A stretch of 64,000 bases of DNA from Paenibacillus sp. DMB5 (GCF_001517085.1 NZ_LRAC01000155.1:145701-209700), one strand, 5' to 3'; positions 53,276 to 62,261 are shown, numbered from the stretch's first letter. Notes: generated by a model not told the origin, from the letters alone. Numbers and translations: made by a program.

Positions 53276-53479
53276 ATGAATATTGAGGTCAACGCGATTT
53301 TTCAAATCGCCGGCATCGGCATCATCATTGCCATGATCCATACGGTACTCAAGCAGATGGGTAAAGAGGACATCGCCCACTGGGTAACGATCGTCGGATT
53401 TATCATCGTGCTGTTCATGGTGATCCGGATGCTGGACGGACTGCTTCAGGAAATCAAAACGATTTTTCTTTTTCAGTAG
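53276..53479 (+). CDS. spoIIIAC: Stage III sporulation protein AC
   Basis: 67-residue integral membrane protein with two helices (IFQIAGIGIIIAMIHTVL; WVTIVGFIIVLFMVIRML), the usual length. ATG 53276 follows AGGTGCCAGGA. Part of the SpoIIIA membrane platform with AD and AE. Confidence 0.93.
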   Translation: MNIEVNAIFQIAGIGIIIAMIHTVLKQMGKEDIAHWVTIVGFIIVLFMVIRMLDGLLQEIKTIFLFQ

Positions 53480-53488
53480 GCAGGCAGT

Positions 53489-53878
53489 ATGGAAATTATT
53501 CAGGTAGTAGGAATCGGACTGTTGTCGACGGTGCTGATCCTCGTGCTGAAGGAACAAAAGCCGATGTTCGCCTTTCTGCTGACTACGGCAGCTGGCATTC
53601 TGATCTTTCTGTTCCTGATCGGCAAGATCGGCACGATTCTCGGGACACTGGAGCGGGTGGCGGAGTCCTCGGGGATGGAAATGATCTATATCAAAACGGT
53701 GTTCAAAATCATCGGAATTTCCTATATCGCGGAGTTCGGAGCGCAGATTGTGCGCGATGCCGGGCAGGAGTCCATTGCCTCCAAGATCGAGCTGGCCGGC
53801 AAGGTCCTTATCATGGTGCTGGCGGTGCCGATCATCAGCATTATTATCGAAACAGTGATGAAGCTGCTGCCTGCCTGA
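53489..53878 (+). CDS. spoIIIAD: Stage III sporulation protein AD
   Basis: 129-residue membrane protein with about four helices (VVGIGLLSTVLILVL; FAFLLTTAAGILIFLFLIG; VLIMVLAVPIISIIIETVM). FKIIGISYIAEFGAQIVRDAG is the family signature. It begins 9 nt after spoIIIAC. Channel subunit in the mother-cell membrane. Confidence 0.93.
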   Translation: MEIIQVVGIGLLSTVLILVLKEQKPMFAFLLTTAAGILIFLFLIGKIGTILGTLERVAESSGMEMIYIKTVFKIIGISYIAEFGAQIVRDAGQESIASKIELAGKVLIMVLAVPIISIIIETVMKLLPA

Positions 53879-53917
53879 ACCGCGGGCTGAGCGCGAGCAG
53901 CCGGAGAAAGGCGGGGA

Positions 53918-55150
53918 ATGCAGGACATGCGGGTGCACAAGACTCTTAAATTAAAAAAACTGCTGCTGCTTCTGCCCTTTCTGCTGCTGCTCTGGTGCGG
54001 CGGAACCGCTTCGGCAACCGTCGCTCCGCCACAGGCTTCAGGCGGGACCTCATCACCCGTAGACGGGTGGGTCAAGGGTCAGGTGGAGAACCTGCCGCTG
54101 GACGGGGTTGAGTCATACTGGGACCAGCTGATGCGAGAGTACGGCGGGTTCTTCCCGGACGGGCAGACCCCGTCGCTGATGGATATGCTGCTTCCCGGCG
54201 AGGACGGTCTAAGCTTTGCCGGCGTGCTGGCAGGCCTGGGCAAATTCATGTGGCATGAGGTGCTCTACAACGGCAAGCTGCTGGTCACGATCGTCATGGT
54301 CAGCGTGCTCAGCATGATTCTGGAGACGCTGCAGACCGCTTTTGAACGTAAGGCCGTCAGCAAAATCGCTTATATGCTCTGCTACATGGTCGTGCTCGTC
54401 ATCGCTGTCAACAGCTTCAACATCGCGATCGGCTATGCGAAGGATGCGATCGACCGGATGATTGATTTCATGATGGCGATGATTCCGCTGCTGTTCGCGC
54501 TTCTCGCTTCGATGGGAAACATCGTCACAGTTTCCGTTACGCATCCGCTGATTGTGTTCATGATTCATACGGTCGGCACACTGATTCACACGATTGTTTT
54601 CCCGCTGCTCTTTTTCTCGGCGGTGCTGCATCTGGTAAGCGCCATGTCGGAGAAATACAAGCTGACCCAGCTGGCAAATCTGCTGCGCAATGTCGGGGCC
54701 GGGCTGCTTGGAGTGCTGCTGACCGTGTTCCTCGGCGTCATTTCCGTCAGAGGCATTACCAGCTCGGTGACAGACGGGGTGACGATCCGCGCGGCCAAGT
54801 ATATCACCGGAAATTTCGTGCCGGTCATCGGCAAAATGTTCGCGGACGCCACCGATACCGTTATCTCGGCTTCGCTGCTGGTGAAGAATGCGATCGGGCT
54901 CTCGGGTGTCATTATCATCCTGTTCCTGTGCGCATTTCCGGCGATCAAAATCCTGATTCTGGCGCTCATCTACAATGTCGCTGCAGCGGTCATGCAGCCG
55001 CTCGGCGAGACGCCAATCGTGTCTTGTCTGCAGACGATCGGCAAAAGCATGATTTATGTCTTTGCCGCACTGGCCGCCGTCTCCCTGATGTTCTTCCTGG
55101 CCGTGACGATCATGCTGACCGCAGGTAATGTCACGGTAATGATGAGGTGA
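53918..55150 (+). CDS. spoIIIAE: Stage III sporulation protein AE
   Basis: 410-residue polytopic protein with a cleavable-type signal (LLLLLPFLLLLWCGGTASA), a short extracellular region, then about seven membrane helices (FMWHEVLYNGKLLVTIVMVSVLSMI onward). Largest membrane component of the SpoIIIA complex. GAGAAAGGCGGGG precedes the ATG. About 100 nt separate it from spoIIIAF. Confidence 0.92.
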   Translation: MQDMRVHKTLKLKKLLLLLPFLLLLWCGGTASATVAPPQASGGTSSPVDGWVKGQVENLPLDGVESYWDQLMREYGGFFPDGQTPSLMDMLLPGEDGLSFAGVLAGLGKFMWHEVLYNGKLLVTIVMVSVLSMILETLQTAFERKAVSKIAYMLCYMVVLVIAVNSFNIAIGYAKDAIDRMIDFMMAMIPLLFALLASMGNIVTVSVTHPLIVFMIHTVGTLIHTIVFPLLFFSAVLHLVSAMSEKYKLTQLANLLRNVGAGLLGVLLTVFLGVISVRGITSSVTDGVTIRAAKYITGNFVPVIGKMFADATDTVISASLLVKNAIGLSGVIIILFLCAFPAIKILILALIYNVAAAVMQPLGETPIVSCLQTIGKSMIYVFAALAAVSLMFFLAVTIMLTAGNVTVMMR

Positions 55151-55249
55151 GGCTGGCCCAAATACCTGGCTTCTGAGCATGCTTCCGGAGCAGGTCCGTG
55201 AAGCGGCCCAGAAAGCAGATGCCTACTAACGTTCAGGAGGGTTAAGGAT

Positions 55250-56040
55250 ATGACCTGGTTAGGCGGGTGGCTGCGGGAGCTCATTCTGGTAGTCCTGATG
55301 GCTGCTTTTGTGGAGATGCTGCTTCCGGGCAAATCAATGGAGCGTTACGCGAGGCTGGTGCTCAGCCTGCTGGTCCTGCTGACGATGCTGAGCCCGATTG
55401 TCTCCCTGCTGAAAGGGGATGCCGCGAAGGAGCTGAGCGTGGCTCTGGGACAGCAGGAGCAGCAGGGCGGACTACTCTCCGGTGCAGGCCGGGGCGCAGG
55501 TGAGCTGGAGCAGATTCTGGCAGACGGGCGGATGCTGGCCGCAGGAGCCAAGGAGCAGGGCCTGCAGCTGGCTGCAGAGGAAGTGGCCGGCCAGATGCAG
55601 GAGCAGGTCGCCGGAAGTACTGGCCTGCAGGGGATCAAGGTGACGGTGAAGCTCGGGCTGAGCAAGGCGTCGGGCCTTGGCAGCGAAGAGGTTCCCGTAA
55701 TTACCGCAGTCACTGTCTCCCTGCCGGCGTCAGCCGGAGCAGGCCAGGCCGGCGGCGCGGAAGAAGGAGGAACGGACAGCCCTTCAGGTGCTGAACCGAT
55801 CCGGATTGAACCGGTGGTGCCTGTACAAGTGCAGATTGGCGGGGGCACGCCGGCGGAGCGACGGAAGTAACAGCCGGGTCAACAGGCAATTCTTCCGGTG
55901 CCGGAGCTGACGGACAGGAGGCATCTGGCACAGCTGATGTAGCTGCTGACGAAATTAAGAAGCTGCTGGAAACGAACTGGAATCTGGAGCCAGGCATCAT
56001 CCGGGTCTCCGGCAGTACAGCCGGCACCGGGAAATCTTAA
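55250..56040 (+). pseudogene. spoIIIAF: Stage III sporulation protein AF, one apparent frameshift
   Basis: Two N-terminal membrane helices (LRELILVVLMAAFVEMLLPG; YARLVLSLLVLLTMLSPIVSLL) and an extracellular RBM-type domain. The first frame ends early at 55870 (TPAERRK stop). An added G near 55853 continues as GGATEVTAG...ADEIKKLLETNWNLEPGIIRV, the expected C-terminal ring-building motif, to a stop at 56040, ~263 residues in total. This is longer than the ~206 residues of B. subtilis because of a Gly/Ala/Ser-rich insert. Sequencing deletion in a G-rich run is likely. Confidence 0.8.
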
Positions 56041-56070
56041 AGCAGCGCTAATGATGAGGGGGGATAAGAA

Positions 56071-56712
56071 GTGGCCAACTGGTTAAAAAAGCTGGAGCAA
56101 TGGGCAGGCGGAGGCTCCGGCAGTCCGAAAAGGAGTCATACCTTCCGCTGGCTGATCATTTTGGGACTGCTGGGCGTTGCGATTATGCTGTTCAACTCCT
56201 TTGTGAACGTGAAAAAGCTCGACAGCGAGAACACAGGGCGTGAACCGCCGGCTGTCGAGTCCTCGCAGACCACCCTGCAGCAGGGGAATCTTAACAACTC
56301 CGGAGCCTTCGACAGCATCGAGCAGGCGATGGAGGAGCGCACCAAGGAAATCCTGGAGAAGATCGTCGGTGTCGGAACGGTGGACATCATGGTTACTGTA
56401 GATTCTACAGAGGAGATCGTTGTGCAGCGGAATATGAATGATTCGCAGCAGCTGAGTGAAGAGACCGATGCCAGCGGCGGCAAACGCCATACCACGCAAT
56501 ATACCAGGGATGGTGAAATCGTCACCTACAGCCAGTCGGGCGATGAGACTCCGATTATCACCAAGCGGATCAAGCCGCAGGTGCGCGGCGTGCTTGTGGT
56601 AGCCAAAGGCGCCGAGAACAAGGTTGTCCGCGGTTTGATCGAGGAGGCCATCCAGAAAGGCCTGAATGTGCCAAGCTACCGCATTTCCGTTGTACCGCGC
56701 AAGCAGGAATAG
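56071..56712 (+). CDS. spoIIIAG: Stage III sporulation protein AG
   Basis: 213-residue protein with one membrane helix (WLIILGLLGVAIMLFNSFV, ~28-46) and an extracellular ring-building domain (ILEKIVGVGTVDIMVTVDSTEEIVVQRN; PQVRGVLVVAKGAENKVVRGLIEEAI). In B. subtilis SpoIIIAG forms a large ring in the intermembrane space. The start is GTG 56071 behind GAGGGGGGATAAGAA. Confidence 0.93.
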   Translation: MANWLKKLEQWAGGGSGSPKRSHTFRWLIILGLLGVAIMLFNSFVNVKKLDSENTGREPPAVESSQTTLQQGNLNNSGAFDSIEQAMEERTKEILEKIVGVGTVDIMVTVDSTEEIVVQRNMNDSQQLSEETDASGGKRHTTQYTRDGEIVTYSQSGDETPIITKRIKPQVRGVLVVAKGAENKVVRGLIEEAIQKGLNVPSYRISVVPRKQE

Positions 56713-56760
56713 GCGGGCAATCAGTAATAAATCCAATATTATTTTTAGGAGGAAAAGAAA

Positions 56761-57654
56761 ATGAAGGGCAAAAGACAAACAATTTGGTTGGTTTCCATGC
56801 TCAGCTTGATGGTGGTGCTGTCGGCGTACTACTTATTCACTGAAGACACCGGGGCCTCCATTCCCAAGGAAACAGCAGGCACCATTCAGGTGGACAGCGC
56901 GAATAACGGCGCAGGTACAGCGGATTCTGCAGTGCTCGGATAACGGTCTGGTTATCAATGAAGTGGATACACAAGGTGCACTCAGCACGGATGCGGTTCT
57001 GAGACTCGCTACAACAGAAGACACCGCAGCTGAAGATGCGCAGCAGCGGCTGTCACCGACCCGGCTGCTGACACAGCCAGCAGCGAAACAGCGGCTGCAC
57101 CGGATAAGAGCAGCACAGACAGCTCCAAGGAAGACACTGCTGCAGTAACTGACAAAACGGCCGGTGAGCAGACTGCGGCAAGCGATGATAAAGCAGCGGC
57201 TGATTCCTCTGCTGACAGCGCTACAGCTTCCACTGAGGGCACGCCAGCCAAGGCTGATGAGGAAATTCTGAAGGAAGTAGCCGCACAAAGCGCATCCGCA
57301 AGCAGCATGTTCACCAACTATCTGTTTGAACGTGAACAGCAGAACCTGAAAAACTACAATGACCTGATCGCCCAGATTAACGACATGAGCAAGACACCGG
57401 CAGAGAACGCGGTAGCACAGGAGCAGCTCAGCAAGCTTGAGGAAAAAGAATCCAAAATCAGCGATATCGAGACCCAGCTCCAGCAGAAATACGGTGAAGC
57501 CATCGTCAAGGAGGAAACCGGAAACAGCTACACCGTGGTTGTGCTGAGCGACAAGCTGGACGTGAAGCAGGCCGTTGGCATCGTGGATCTGGTGATGAAG
57601 GAACTGAGCGTTACCCAGGACAAGATCCGGGTACAATATGTATCAGAGCAATAA
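56761..57654 (+). pseudogene. spoIIIAH: Stage III sporulation protein AH, two apparent frameshifts
   Basis: Mother-cell partner of SpoIIQ. The start MKGKRQTIWLVSMLSLMVVLSAYYLFTED (one membrane helix) ends in a stop at 56941. The frame then shifts by +1 (NGLVINEVDTQGALSTDAVLRL) and back near 57030 (AAVTDPAADTASSE) to read on to SSMFTNYLFEREQQNLKNYNDLIAQIND and a C-terminal EscJ/PrgK-like domain ending at 57654. The joined protein is ~297 residues, against 218 in B. subtilis, because of a long Ala/Asp/Ser/Thr-rich linker. RBS AGGAGGAAAAG. Lesions probably artefactual. Confidence 0.8.
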
Positions 57655-57682
57655 TTACCAGTAGAAAAAAGCAAAAAATGCC

Positions 57683-57720
57683 GAAAGAGCTCGGGCAAGT
57701 CCCGGGCTCTTTCCATTTCT
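57683..57720 (+). terminator. Rho-independent terminator of the spoIIIA operon
   Basis: GAAAGAGCTCGGG pairs with CCCGGGCTCTTTC (one G-T wobble) across CAAGT, followed by CATTTCT. Confidence 0.8.
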
Positions 57721-57878
57721 AGCGTTTGTGATATAATACATAAAGTTATCATGATGAAAGCGACCTCAGATTTGCGTTATCCCTGAAGCCATGCTTCAAA
57801 AGAGAAACGGTGAGGCCGTTTTTTGCGTGAAAGATAAGAAAGGATTTATTTTACGCTATCCTTTATCCTTATCTTTTT

Positions 57879-57920
57879 CGCAGAAACGGGTACCGTCCTT
57901 TTAAGGACAGCGTAACCGTT
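57879..57920 (+). promoter_or_regulatory. AACGG/CCGTT structured element in the accB leader
   Basis: TCGCAG then AACGG pairs with CCGTT; inside, ACCGTCC faces GGACAGC (one mismatch), across a CTTTTAA loop. The same layout with covarying inner pairs occurs at 48506-48552. Here no T-tract follows, so it is not a plain terminator. Confidence 0.45.
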
Positions 57921-57979
57921 CCAACTTATCCGTAACAGAAAAGTGGCTTCGAGAGAAAGCTGAAGGAGTGAACGATTAA

Positions 57980-58489
57980 ATGTTCAAGTTAAGCGAGATT
58001 AAGGAATTGATTAAATTGCTGGACCAGACCTCCTCCGTACATGAGCTGGAGATTGAAAGCGAAGGAATGAAGCTGGCTATACGTAAACCGGATCGACCTG
58101 AAGCTGATGGCAATGCAATCCAGGCGGCTCCTTATGTCTATCCCTTTACGCCAGCACCGCAGCCGCACAGTCCGCAGCATGTTGCACCTACGGCCCCAAT
58201 CGAGATCCCGGCTGCCGTACAGCCGCAGTCTTCCCCTGCCGAAGGAGCATTACATAAAATTGTTTCTCCAATGGTAGGAACCTTCTATAGTGCCGCTTCT
58301 CCGGAATCACCGTCCTTTGTCAAGGTGGGGGACCGTGTAAATGAGAAATCCACTGTCTGCATCATTGAAGCGATGAAACTGATGAATGAGCTGGAAGCGG
58401 AAGTAAGAGGCGAAATCGTATCCGTGCTTGCCGAGAACGGCCAGCTTGTAGAATACGGCCAGCCGCTGTTTCTGGTAAAGCCGGAGTAA
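57980..58489 (+). CDS. accB: Acetyl-CoA carboxylase biotin carboxyl carrier protein
   Basis: Carries biotin between AccC and the carboxyltransferase in fatty acid synthesis. 169 residues: N-terminal helices, a Pro/Ala-rich swinging linker (~45-85) and the biotinyl domain with the target lysine in EAMKLMNE (Lys133). GAAGGAGTGAACG precedes the ATG. accC follows 59 nt later, the usual pair. Confidence 0.96.
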   Translation: MFKLSEIKELIKLLDQTSSVHELEIESEGMKLAIRKPDRPEADGNAIQAAPYVYPFTPAPQPHSPQHVAPTAPIEIPAAVQPQSSPAEGALHKIVSPMVGTFYSAASPESPSFVKVGDRVNEKSTVCIIEAMKLMNELEAEVRGEIVSVLAENGQLVEYGQPLFLVKPE

Positions 58490-58548
58490 CTGCCGCAGTA
58501 CTAGAACAAGAGGGCTGACAGGCCTCGTTAAACTTTGGGAGGAAACGC

Positions 58549-59892
58549 ATGAACATTCAAAAAGTGCTGATTGCCAACCGCGGTGAAATCGCGGTGCGCA
58601 TCATTAGAGCCTGCCGCGAAATGGGCATTTCCACCGTCGCGGTCTATTCAGAGCCTGACCGGGATTCACTGCATGTCCGGCTGGCAGATGAGGCTTATTG
58701 CATCGGTCCGATGCCGTCCAAGGACAGTTATCTGAACTTTACCAATATTATGAGCGTTGCTACATTAACAGAGTGCGATGCGATTCATCCCGGATACGGG
58801 TTTTTGGCTGAGAATGCTGATTTTGCCGAGATCTGCGAATCCTGCAATATCACCTTTATCGGTCCTTCCCCTGATGCTATCACCCGGATGGGGGACAAGG
58901 CTGTAGCGAAGGACACCATGAAGCTGGCGGGCGTTCCGGTTATCCCGGGCTCTGACGGGCTGGTTGGCGATGTAGAGGAAGCGGTCATGCTGGGCCGTGA
59001 TATCGGCTATCCGATTATCGTGAAGGCTACCGCAGGCGGCGGAGGCAAAGGCATCCGCATCGCTGAAGACGAGGAATCCCTGGTGAAGCAGATTACCGCT
59101 GCCCAGCAGGAAGCCCAAAAGGCCTTCGGCAACGCCGGCGTCTACCTGGAGAAATTCCTGACCGGAATGAAGCATGTAGAAATCCAGATTATTGCCGATA
59201 ATCACGGGAATGTCGTCCATCTGGGCGAACGGGACTGCTCTGTGCAGCGCCGCCGCCAGAAGCTGGTCGAAGAAGCTCCGTGCTCCGTGCTGACCCCGGA
59301 GATCCGTGAAGCGATGGGGCAGGCCGCTGTACGTGCAGCACAGGCCGTGAATTACTCGGGGGCAGGTACCCTGGAGTTTCTGCTGGGTCCGGACGGACAG
59401 TTCTATTTCATGGAGATGAACACCAGAATCCAGGTTGAGCATCCCGTAACGGAGATGGTTACCGGCGTGGATCTGATCAAGGAAATGATTTCGGTGGCCG
59501 AGGGCAATCCGCTCTCCTTTACCCAGGAAGATATCGTGATCAACGGCTGGTCGATTGAGTGCCGCATTAACGCCGAAGATCCCGACAAGAACTTTATGCC
59601 TTCACCGGGCAAAATCGGCTTCTACCTGCCTCCGGGCGGACTGGGTGTGCGGGTGGACAGCGGGGCTTACCCCGGCTATACCATCTCGCCGTTTTATGAT
59701 TCCATGATCGCCAAGCTGATCGTCTGGGCGCCGACGCGCCAGGAGGCGGTTGCGAAGATGAAGCGGGCGCTGGCCGAATTTGCTGTGGAGGGCATACATA
59801 CCACGATTCCGTTCCACCAGAAGCTGCTGGAGCATCCGGTATTCCTGGACGGGAATTTTGATATCAAATTCCTGGAAGAGTATGAAATTTAG
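58549..59892 (+). CDS. accC: Acetyl-CoA carboxylase, biotin carboxylase subunit
   Basis: ATP-grasp enzyme of 447 residues that carboxylates biotin on AccB. Seen: KVLIANRGEIAVRIIRACRE, HPGYGFLAEN, the glycine-rich ATP loop KATAGGGGKGIR, HLGERDCSVQRRRQKL, and EMNTRIQVEHPVTEM with the catalytic Glu and Arg. GGGAGGAAACGC precedes the ATG. No terminator is obvious after it; a sigma-A promoter for the next gene follows. Confidence 0.97.
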   Translation: MNIQKVLIANRGEIAVRIIRACREMGISTVAVYSEPDRDSLHVRLADEAYCIGPMPSKDSYLNFTNIMSVATLTECDAIHPGYGFLAENADFAEICESCNITFIGPSPDAITRMGDKAVAKDTMKLAGVPVIPGSDGLVGDVEEAVMLGRDIGYPIIVKATAGGGGKGIRIAEDEESLVKQITAAQQEAQKAFGNAGVYLEKFLTGMKHVEIQIIADNHGNVVHLGERDCSVQRRRQKLVEEAPCSVLTPEIREAMGQAAVRAAQAVNYSGAGTLEFLLGPDGQFYFMEMNTRIQVEHPVTEMVTGVDLIKEMISVAEGNPLSFTQEDIVINGWSIECRINAEDPDKNFMPSPGKIGFYLPPGGLGVRVDSGAYPGYTISPFYDSMIAKLIVWAPTRQEAVAKMKRALAEFAVEGIHTTIPFHQKLLEHPVFLDGNFDIKFLEEYEI

Positions 59893-59908
59893 GACGGATT
59901 CTCATTGT

Positions 59909-59937
59909 TTGTCATAAAGTTCGGCAAATGATATAGT
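59909..59937 (+). promoter_or_regulatory. Sigma-A promoter of asp23-amaP genes
   Basis: TTGTCA (59909-59914), 17 bp, TATAGT (59932-59937). Confidence 0.7.
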
Positions 59938-60009
59938 ATGTTTAATAAGAGACGTGCTCTCCGCTATAAATGTTGAACAACTTTTTTATTGAAAGGGTTG
60001 AAGTCCAAG

Positions 60010-60426
60010 ATGAGTACATTGCCGACGGAATACGAACGTACGGAGATCGGCGAGATCCAGATTGCTCCGGAAGTAATCGAGGTTATCGCAGGTTTGGCTA
60101 CCGTAGAGGTTAGAGGCGTGGCCGGCATGAGCGGCGGATTCGCCGGAGGGATTGTGGAGCTTCTCGGCCGCAAGAACCTGTCCAAAGGAGTAAAGGTAGA
60201 GGTTGGACAACGTGAGGCTGCCGTAGACGTGTCCGTTATTATTGAATACGGCAACCGTATTCCGGAAGTAGCCGGGGAGATTCAGCGCAATGTTAAGCGT
60301 TCCATCGAGACTATGACCGGTCTGACTGTAGTGGAAGTGAACGTGCATGTCCATGACGTCCAGTTCAAAACTACCGCGAATACGGACAAGAGCGAAGATA
60401 CAGAAGCGGTTCACCGCGTGAAATAA
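60010..60426 (+). CDS. yqhY: Asp23/Gls24 family envelope stress protein (YqhY-type)
   Basis: 138-residue soluble protein of the Asp23 family (ISMETI-like opening GEIQIAPEVIEVIAGLATVEVRGV; AAVDVSVIIEYGNRIPEVAGEIQRNVKRSIETMTGLTVVEVNVHVHDV). In B. subtilis YqhY sits beside accBC and influences acetyl-CoA carboxylase; the same order holds here. ATG 60010 lies 13 nt after AAAGGG, which is wide; the frame is open from TTG 59989. Confidence 0.88.
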   Translation: MSTLPTEYERTEIGEIQIAPEVIEVIAGLATVEVRGVAGMSGGFAGGIVELLGRKNLSKGVKVEVGQREAAVDVSVIIEYGNRIPEVAGEIQRNVKRSIETMTGLTVVEVNVHVHDVQFKTTANTDKSEDTEAVHRVK

Positions 60427-60444
60427 GGGCCCTCGTTTATCTAT

Positions 60445-60475
60445 AAACCCCCGACAGCACCGTCGAGGGTTTACT
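60445..60475 (+). terminator. Hairpin between yqhY and amaP
   Basis: AAACCC-CGAC and GTCG-GGGTTT pair around AGCACC. The T-tract is short, so it may only attenuate read-through. Confidence 0.5.
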
Positions 60476-60500
60476 CTAATTTAAGGAGGTTATGAGACTC

Positions 60501-61040
60501 GTGGCAAAAATTTTGGACAGGCTTCTGCTGTTCATCTACAGCTTAAGCATCGGAATATTATCTGTAATTGCCATTCTCCTCCTGAGCGGCGCAATTCCGG
60601 ATACGGTCGAGATTCAGGATGGACCGGCCGCCTACATTGCAGCCATCGCTGTAGCAGTCATTCTGTTTCTGCTCAGCATCCGTTTCTTCTATATCTCCCT
60701 GCGCCGTGACCGGGCATCCCAGCCTTCGGTGGATCAGCGTACGGAGTACGGGGATATCCAGATTTCAATGGAGACCATTGAGAACCTGAGCCTTAAGGCT
60801 GCAGGCAAGGTTAAGGGAATCCGGGACCTGAAGTCGCGTATCCGCGTGTCACAGGCAGGACTTGAGATTATGATCCGTGCGGTAGTAGACGGTGAGCATT
60901 CGCTCCCGCTGCTGACTACAGAGGTTCAGCGTCAGGTGCATGATTTTGTGCAGGAGACGACGGGAATTCCGGTTGCAGACGTTTCAGTCTATATTGCCAA
61001 CCTCACACAGTCTCCAAGCTTCAAAAGTCGAGTGGAATAG
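60501..61040 (+). CDS. amaP: Alkaline shock response membrane anchor protein AmaP
   Basis: 179 residues: two N-terminal membrane helices (LLLFIYSLSIGILSVIAILLL; AAYIAAIAVAVILFLLSIRFFYI) and a cytoplasmic Asp23-like domain (YGDIQISMETIENLSLKAAGKVKGIRDL). In staphylococci AmaP anchors Asp23 at the membrane. I prefer GTG 60501, 11 nt after AAGGAGG; ATG 60492 is only 2 nt away. Follows yqhY and precedes DUF2273, the conserved trio. Confidence 0.87.
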   Translation: MAKILDRLLLFIYSLSIGILSVIAILLLSGAIPDTVEIQDGPAAYIAAIAVAVILFLLSIRFFYISLRRDRASQPSVDQRTEYGDIQISMETIENLSLKAAGKVKGIRDLKSRIRVSQAGLEIMIRAVVDGEHSLPLLTTEVQRQVHDFVQETTGIPVADVSVYIANLTQSPSFKSRVE

Positions 61041-61055
61041 AGGTGAGTTTCCCTT

Positions 61056-61289
61056 ATGCCCTGGAAAGAAATATGGGAAAGTCACGGGGGCAGAATCGCC
61101 GGAGTAACCTTCGGTATTGTGCTTGGCCTGATTTATCTGATTAGCGGTTTTTGGGATATGCTGTTCTTTGCACTGGTAGTGTTCATCGGATATACGCTTG
61201 GCAAAAGAAAGGATACGGCGCAGCCGCCCCTGTTCGTATGGCAGGAGCTTGTAGAGCGGCTGTCCGGACGCTGGCGTCCCTTCAAATGA
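61056..61289 (+). CDS. DUF2273 small membrane protein
   Basis: 77 residues with two close membrane segments (IAGVTFGIVLGLIYLISGF; MLFFALVVFIGYTLGKRK). It belongs to the Asp23-AmaP-DUF2273 trio of Firmicutes. AGAGGTGAG precedes the ATG. Function unknown. Confidence 0.85.
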   Translation: MPWKEIWESHGGRIAGVTFGIVLGLIYLISGFWDMLFFALVVFIGYTLGKRKDTAQPPLFVWQELVERLSGRWRPFK

Positions 61290-61633
61290 ACCGCGATAGC
61301 CTTTCTCCCGGAGCCTGGAACCCGTTTATTTTGCGTTGACTGGCCTGCCGGGTGAAGGGCTGCGCGGTTTTTTTACTAGCATTTTTTAACTTTGGCTGCT
61401 ACAGCAGCTGCCGGTCTAACCGTAATTCGTTTAACTGTATTTCGTACAATCTGATACCGGCATACACACCCCGGTACAGCCCCGGCCGGTTTTTGACTGT
61501 ACGAAGTACAATTAGGGATAAAGCAGACGGTTTTGTGCTGAAAATAATAATTGTGATTCTAAAGGTAATGAATAAGTTGACGGAAACAATGCTTTACGAT
61601 ATAAAATGCGAGATAAGATTGTAGGAGGAACAC
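61290..61633. other. DUF2273-nusB intergenic region: terminator and repeats
   Basis: A long hairpin (61289-61375: AACCGC with GCGGTT, AGCCTTTC with GAAGGGCT, then TTTTTTT) ends the upstream operon. Two units of the TGYACRAANTACA family follow (61432-61448 minus; 61498-61514 plus), facing each other. The last 100 bp is AT-rich and presumably holds the nusB promoter. Confidence 0.6.
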
Positions 61634-62083
61634 ATGAAGAGACGTTTAGCAAGAGAGATTATTGTCCAGAGCCTGTACCAGATGGAAATGAATGAGGTAG
61701 ATAGTGCGGAAGCGGTGGAAATGCTGATTGCTGAGGCATCTGAGGAAAATGAAAGCGAGCACGTCATCACGGACGAGACAGAGCTGAAGGCGTATGTTGT
61801 GCAGCATGTGAACGGCGTATGGGAGCATAAAGTCGCCATCGACGATATGCTGGAGCACTACCTGAAGGGCTGGCAGATGAGCCGGTTGTCACGGGTAGAC
61901 CGCCAGATTCTGCGTCTGGCAACCTTTGAAATGGTCTTCGCAGACGACGTGCCCGCCAAGGTTGCAGTCAACGAGGCAATCGATCTGGCCAAGCATTTCG
62001 GCACAGAGGATTCCGGCAAATTCGTAAACGGTGTACTCGGCAAAATGATTCAGGAAATTGACAAGCTGAAAAGCGAGCTGTAA
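61634..62083 (+). CDS. nusB: Transcription antitermination factor NusB
   Basis: 149-residue all-helical RNA-binding protein acting with NusE/S10 on rRNA transcription. Opening MKRRLAREIIVQSLYQMEMN and C-terminal VAVNEAIDLAKHFGTEDSGKFVNGVLGKM are diagnostic. GTAGGAGGAACAC precedes the ATG. folD and xseA follow as in Bacillus. Confidence 0.95.
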   Translation: MKRRLAREIIVQSLYQMEMNEVDSAEAVEMLIAEASEENESEHVITDETELKAYVVQHVNGVWEHKVAIDDMLEHYLKGWQMSRLSRVDRQILRLATFEMVFADDVPAKVAVNEAIDLAKHFGTEDSGKFVNGVLGKMIQEIDKLKSEL

Positions 62084-62261
62084 GGCTGGAGAATACCCGG
62101 GCAGGCACCGGGGAAGCCAACCAGAGGTAACTGGCCGGTAAACCGGGATTCCCGCCAGCAGACAAGCAGTATATCGATTAGTAGACAAGCAATATCCCGT
62201 GTTACCAGCCATTCATGCTTCAATCACACTTCTTGAGCAGATAAAAAGGGGAGAGACTTAC

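Larger units (their letters stand above)
57655..57979. other. spoIIIAH-accB intergenic region with stacked hairpins
   Basis: Holds a strong terminator (57683-57716), a -10-like TATAAT at ~57731, a short AACGG-TGAGG-CCGTT hairpin with TTTT (57806-57824), a longer AAAGATAAG...CTTATCTTT stem (~57829-57878) and an AACGG/CCGTT element (57879-57920). No coding signal. These may form a regulated leader for accBC. Confidence 0.55.

Noticed and set aside
61351..61624. Open frame of 90 codons between DUF2273 and nusB
   Set aside because: It spans a terminator T-tract and two dispersed repeats. Composition is not coding-like and no ribosome-binding site is present.
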